A DNA stretch of 64,000 bases from an uncultured bacterium (GTDB lineage: Bacteria > Bacteroidota > Rhodothermia > Rhodothermales > UBA10348). Below the pieces are notes generated by a model. The model made no database searches. It was not told the DNA's origin and worked only from the letters and a program-made list of their open reading frames with translations. Location of the stretch: contig CALSQR010000002.1 in the NCBI GenBank assembly GCA_943788505.1, forward strand, positions 819,213 through 883,212, read 5' to 3'. Made by a program: the position numbers and the translations under genes. Below are positions 63,356 to 64,000 of the stretch, in pieces. The number at the start of each line of letters is the position of its first letter. Position 1 is the stretch's first letter.

Positions 63356-63589
63356 CTACTCTTCGCCGGCCGGTGTGCTGGCTTGGCCCTGACGATAGCG
63401 ACGGTTGAATTTCTCAACGCGACCTGCTGTATCCACAAACTGACGCTTTCCGGTATAGAACGGATGGTTCGTCGAGTCGATTTCAGACGTGTAGGTATCG
63501 CTATCCATCGTGGAGCGCGTTTCGATCGAAGTACCATCAGAGAGCTTGACAGTCAACTTCGTGTATTCGGGATGGATATCCTTTTTCAT
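63356..63589 (-). CDS. rpmE: 50S ribosomal protein bL31, zinc-free form
   Basis: A 77-residue bL31. It starts MKKDIHPEYTKLTVKLSDGT, keeps the conserved STNHPFYTGKRQFVDTAGRV and EKFNRRY, and ends in a short Gln/Ala/Glu tail. All four cysteines that bind zinc in the C+ form of bL31 are replaced (no C-x-C and no C-x2-C), so this is a C-minus, zinc-independent type. In other bacteria such paralogues are made under zinc limitation when a C+ copy exists; no second copy is in the window. It has its own promoter and terminator. Confidence 0.92.
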   Translation of the reverse strand: MKKDIHPEYTKLTVKLSDGTSIETRSTMDSDTYTSEIDSTNHPFYTGKRQFVDTAGRVEKFNRRYRQGQASTPAGEE

Positions 63590-63648
63590 GCTGGGTTCCT
63601 CACGGAGGCGCGAAGGCCTTTACCGTTTGGTTGGGCTAAATTTGAGCA

Positions 63649-63662
63649 GGGATCGAAATCCC
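63649..63662 (-). promoter_or_regulatory. Hairpin at the start of the rpmE leader
   Basis: GGGAT-TTCG-ATCCC on the minus strand, a perfect five-base stem with a UUCG loop. It begins only 4-5 bases after the predicted transcription start. It may shape the leader and allow bL31 autoregulation. Confidence 0.45.
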
Positions 63663-63672
63663 GGTGAGCCTA

Positions 63673-63703
63673 GAAAGATACAAAACCCCTGAAAGTTGTT
63701 CAA
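63673..63703 (-). promoter_or_regulatory. Bacteroidota-type promoter of rpmE
   Basis: On the minus strand TTG (63703-63701) and TATCTTTC (63680-63673) are 20 bases apart. This follows the Bacteroidota primary-sigma consensus TTG-N19-21-TAnnTTTG at all but the final position. The predicted start near 63666 leaves a leader of about 75 bases. Confidence 0.6.
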
Positions 63704-63800
63704 GAAGATTCGTTCAATCCTCGACCGAGTCGTTCTGGATTTGAATCGGCTCAATTAGGCTTAAAGCAGTACGAATTCTACCTATTCTGATTACATACGG

Positions 63801-64000
63801 TCAGCTTACTTCCCATGTGTCGCCTTCATTAAGCAGATCCTCGAGGGAGCCTTTACCTCTTCTCTCGATGACAGACTGAATCTGAGCATTTACCTGAGAA
63901 TCATACGAAGGACGGTTCTCCCGGAAAAAGACACCGAAAGGCTGAGGCAGATCTTCCCGCCAGTAGACTCTTGCCATGATGGTGGCTAACTCACGGGATG
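63801..64000 (-). CDS. korB: 2-oxoacid:ferredoxin oxidoreductase beta subunit, C-terminal end
   Basis: A minus-strand frame, open from the window edge to TGA 63801-63803, gives 65 residues and no start. It begins RELATIMARVYWREDLPQPF and has GVFFRENRPSYDSQVNAQIQ followed by KGSLEDLLNEGDTWEVS. This G-V-F-x5-[RK]P-[ST]-Y-[DE] stretch and the G-x-TW ending suit the C-terminus of the KorB-type beta subunit of 2-oxoglutarate (or related) ferredoxin oxidoreductases. The thiamine-binding part is outside, so the substrate is not certain. The kgd enzyme in this window catalyses a related step by another route. Confidence 0.72.
   Translation of the reverse strand, partial: SRELATIMARVYWREDLPQPFGVFFRENRPSYDSQVNAQIQSVIERRGKGSLEDLLNEGDTWEVS

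Noticed and set aside
1-64000. CRISPR arrays, insertion sequences, prophage or integrative element
   Set aside because: No regularly spaced repeats, transposase, integrase, recombinase or phage genes were seen on either strand.

Overview
The window looks like chromosomal DNA of a Bacteroidota-type bacterium, most likely of the Rhodothermia/Balneolia branch. This is inferred from gene content, not from a database search. Supporting signs are a fused E2-E1 2-oxoglutarate dehydrogenase (kgd type), GWxTD and DUF2795 proteins, 'CA..P..GGP-D-PP' Ig-like lipoproteins, an HPr kinase without PTS genes, an rpsU with a strong Shine-Dalgarno, and a TTG-N20-TAnnTTTN promoter of the Bacteroidota type before rpmE. 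Base composition is about half G+C. Genes are closely packed, often overlapping by 1-11 bases. I found no insertion sequence, prophage, CRISPR array, tRNA or rRNA.

Layout. 1-6 kb: end of a glutamate dehydrogenase, two envelope proteins, NAD(P)HX repair enzyme, VanZ-like protein, TonB. 6-12 kb: amidohydrolase, class V aminotransferase, DUF493, DUF2231 membrane protein, MFS exporter. 12-20 kb: clpB, a broken Ser/Thr kinase beside its ECF sigma factor, smc. 20-28 kb, minus strand: a tight fmt / galactokinase-like / moxR / hprK operon, GWxTD protein, ftsY, CDP-alcohol phosphatidyltransferase. 27.7-36 kb: LacI regulator with a 53-codon alpha-amylase tail, glycosyltransferase plus thioredoxin, nitrilase-family protein, prmC, alpha-glucan phosphorylase. 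36-47 kb: phenylalanine hydroxylase, NhaC antiporter, SpoIIE-type phosphatase plus RidA, M23 peptidase, DUF2795, Omp85 protein, RlmD, SDR. 47-55.6 kb: kgd, rpsU, rdgB, dtd, lipoprotein amidohydrolase, moaA, moaC. 55.6-64 kb: FloA flotillin with a coupled unknown, CorC/HlyC transporter, enoyl-CoA hydratase, a PspA three-gene cluster, thymidine phosphorylase, rpmE, and the end of a 2-oxoacid:ferredoxin oxidoreductase beta subunit.

Most noteworthy. (1) A PspA/IM30 gene is followed by a truncated PspA paralogue that keeps only the C-terminal half and shares a terminal KTIGR motif, then by a two-TM coiled-coil protein: a possible undescribed membrane-stress module. (2) Near-identical LacI-type operators (TGTAAGCGYTTNCA) lie before lacI and before the alpha-glucan phosphorylase 5 kb away, and an amylase C-terminus is fused to the end of lacI: a small glucan regulon that has lost its amylase. 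(3) A sigma-factor-linked protein kinase has lost its whole catalytic domain but kept both ends. (4) A galactokinase-fold protein with degraded kinase motifs sits in the moxR-hprK operon.
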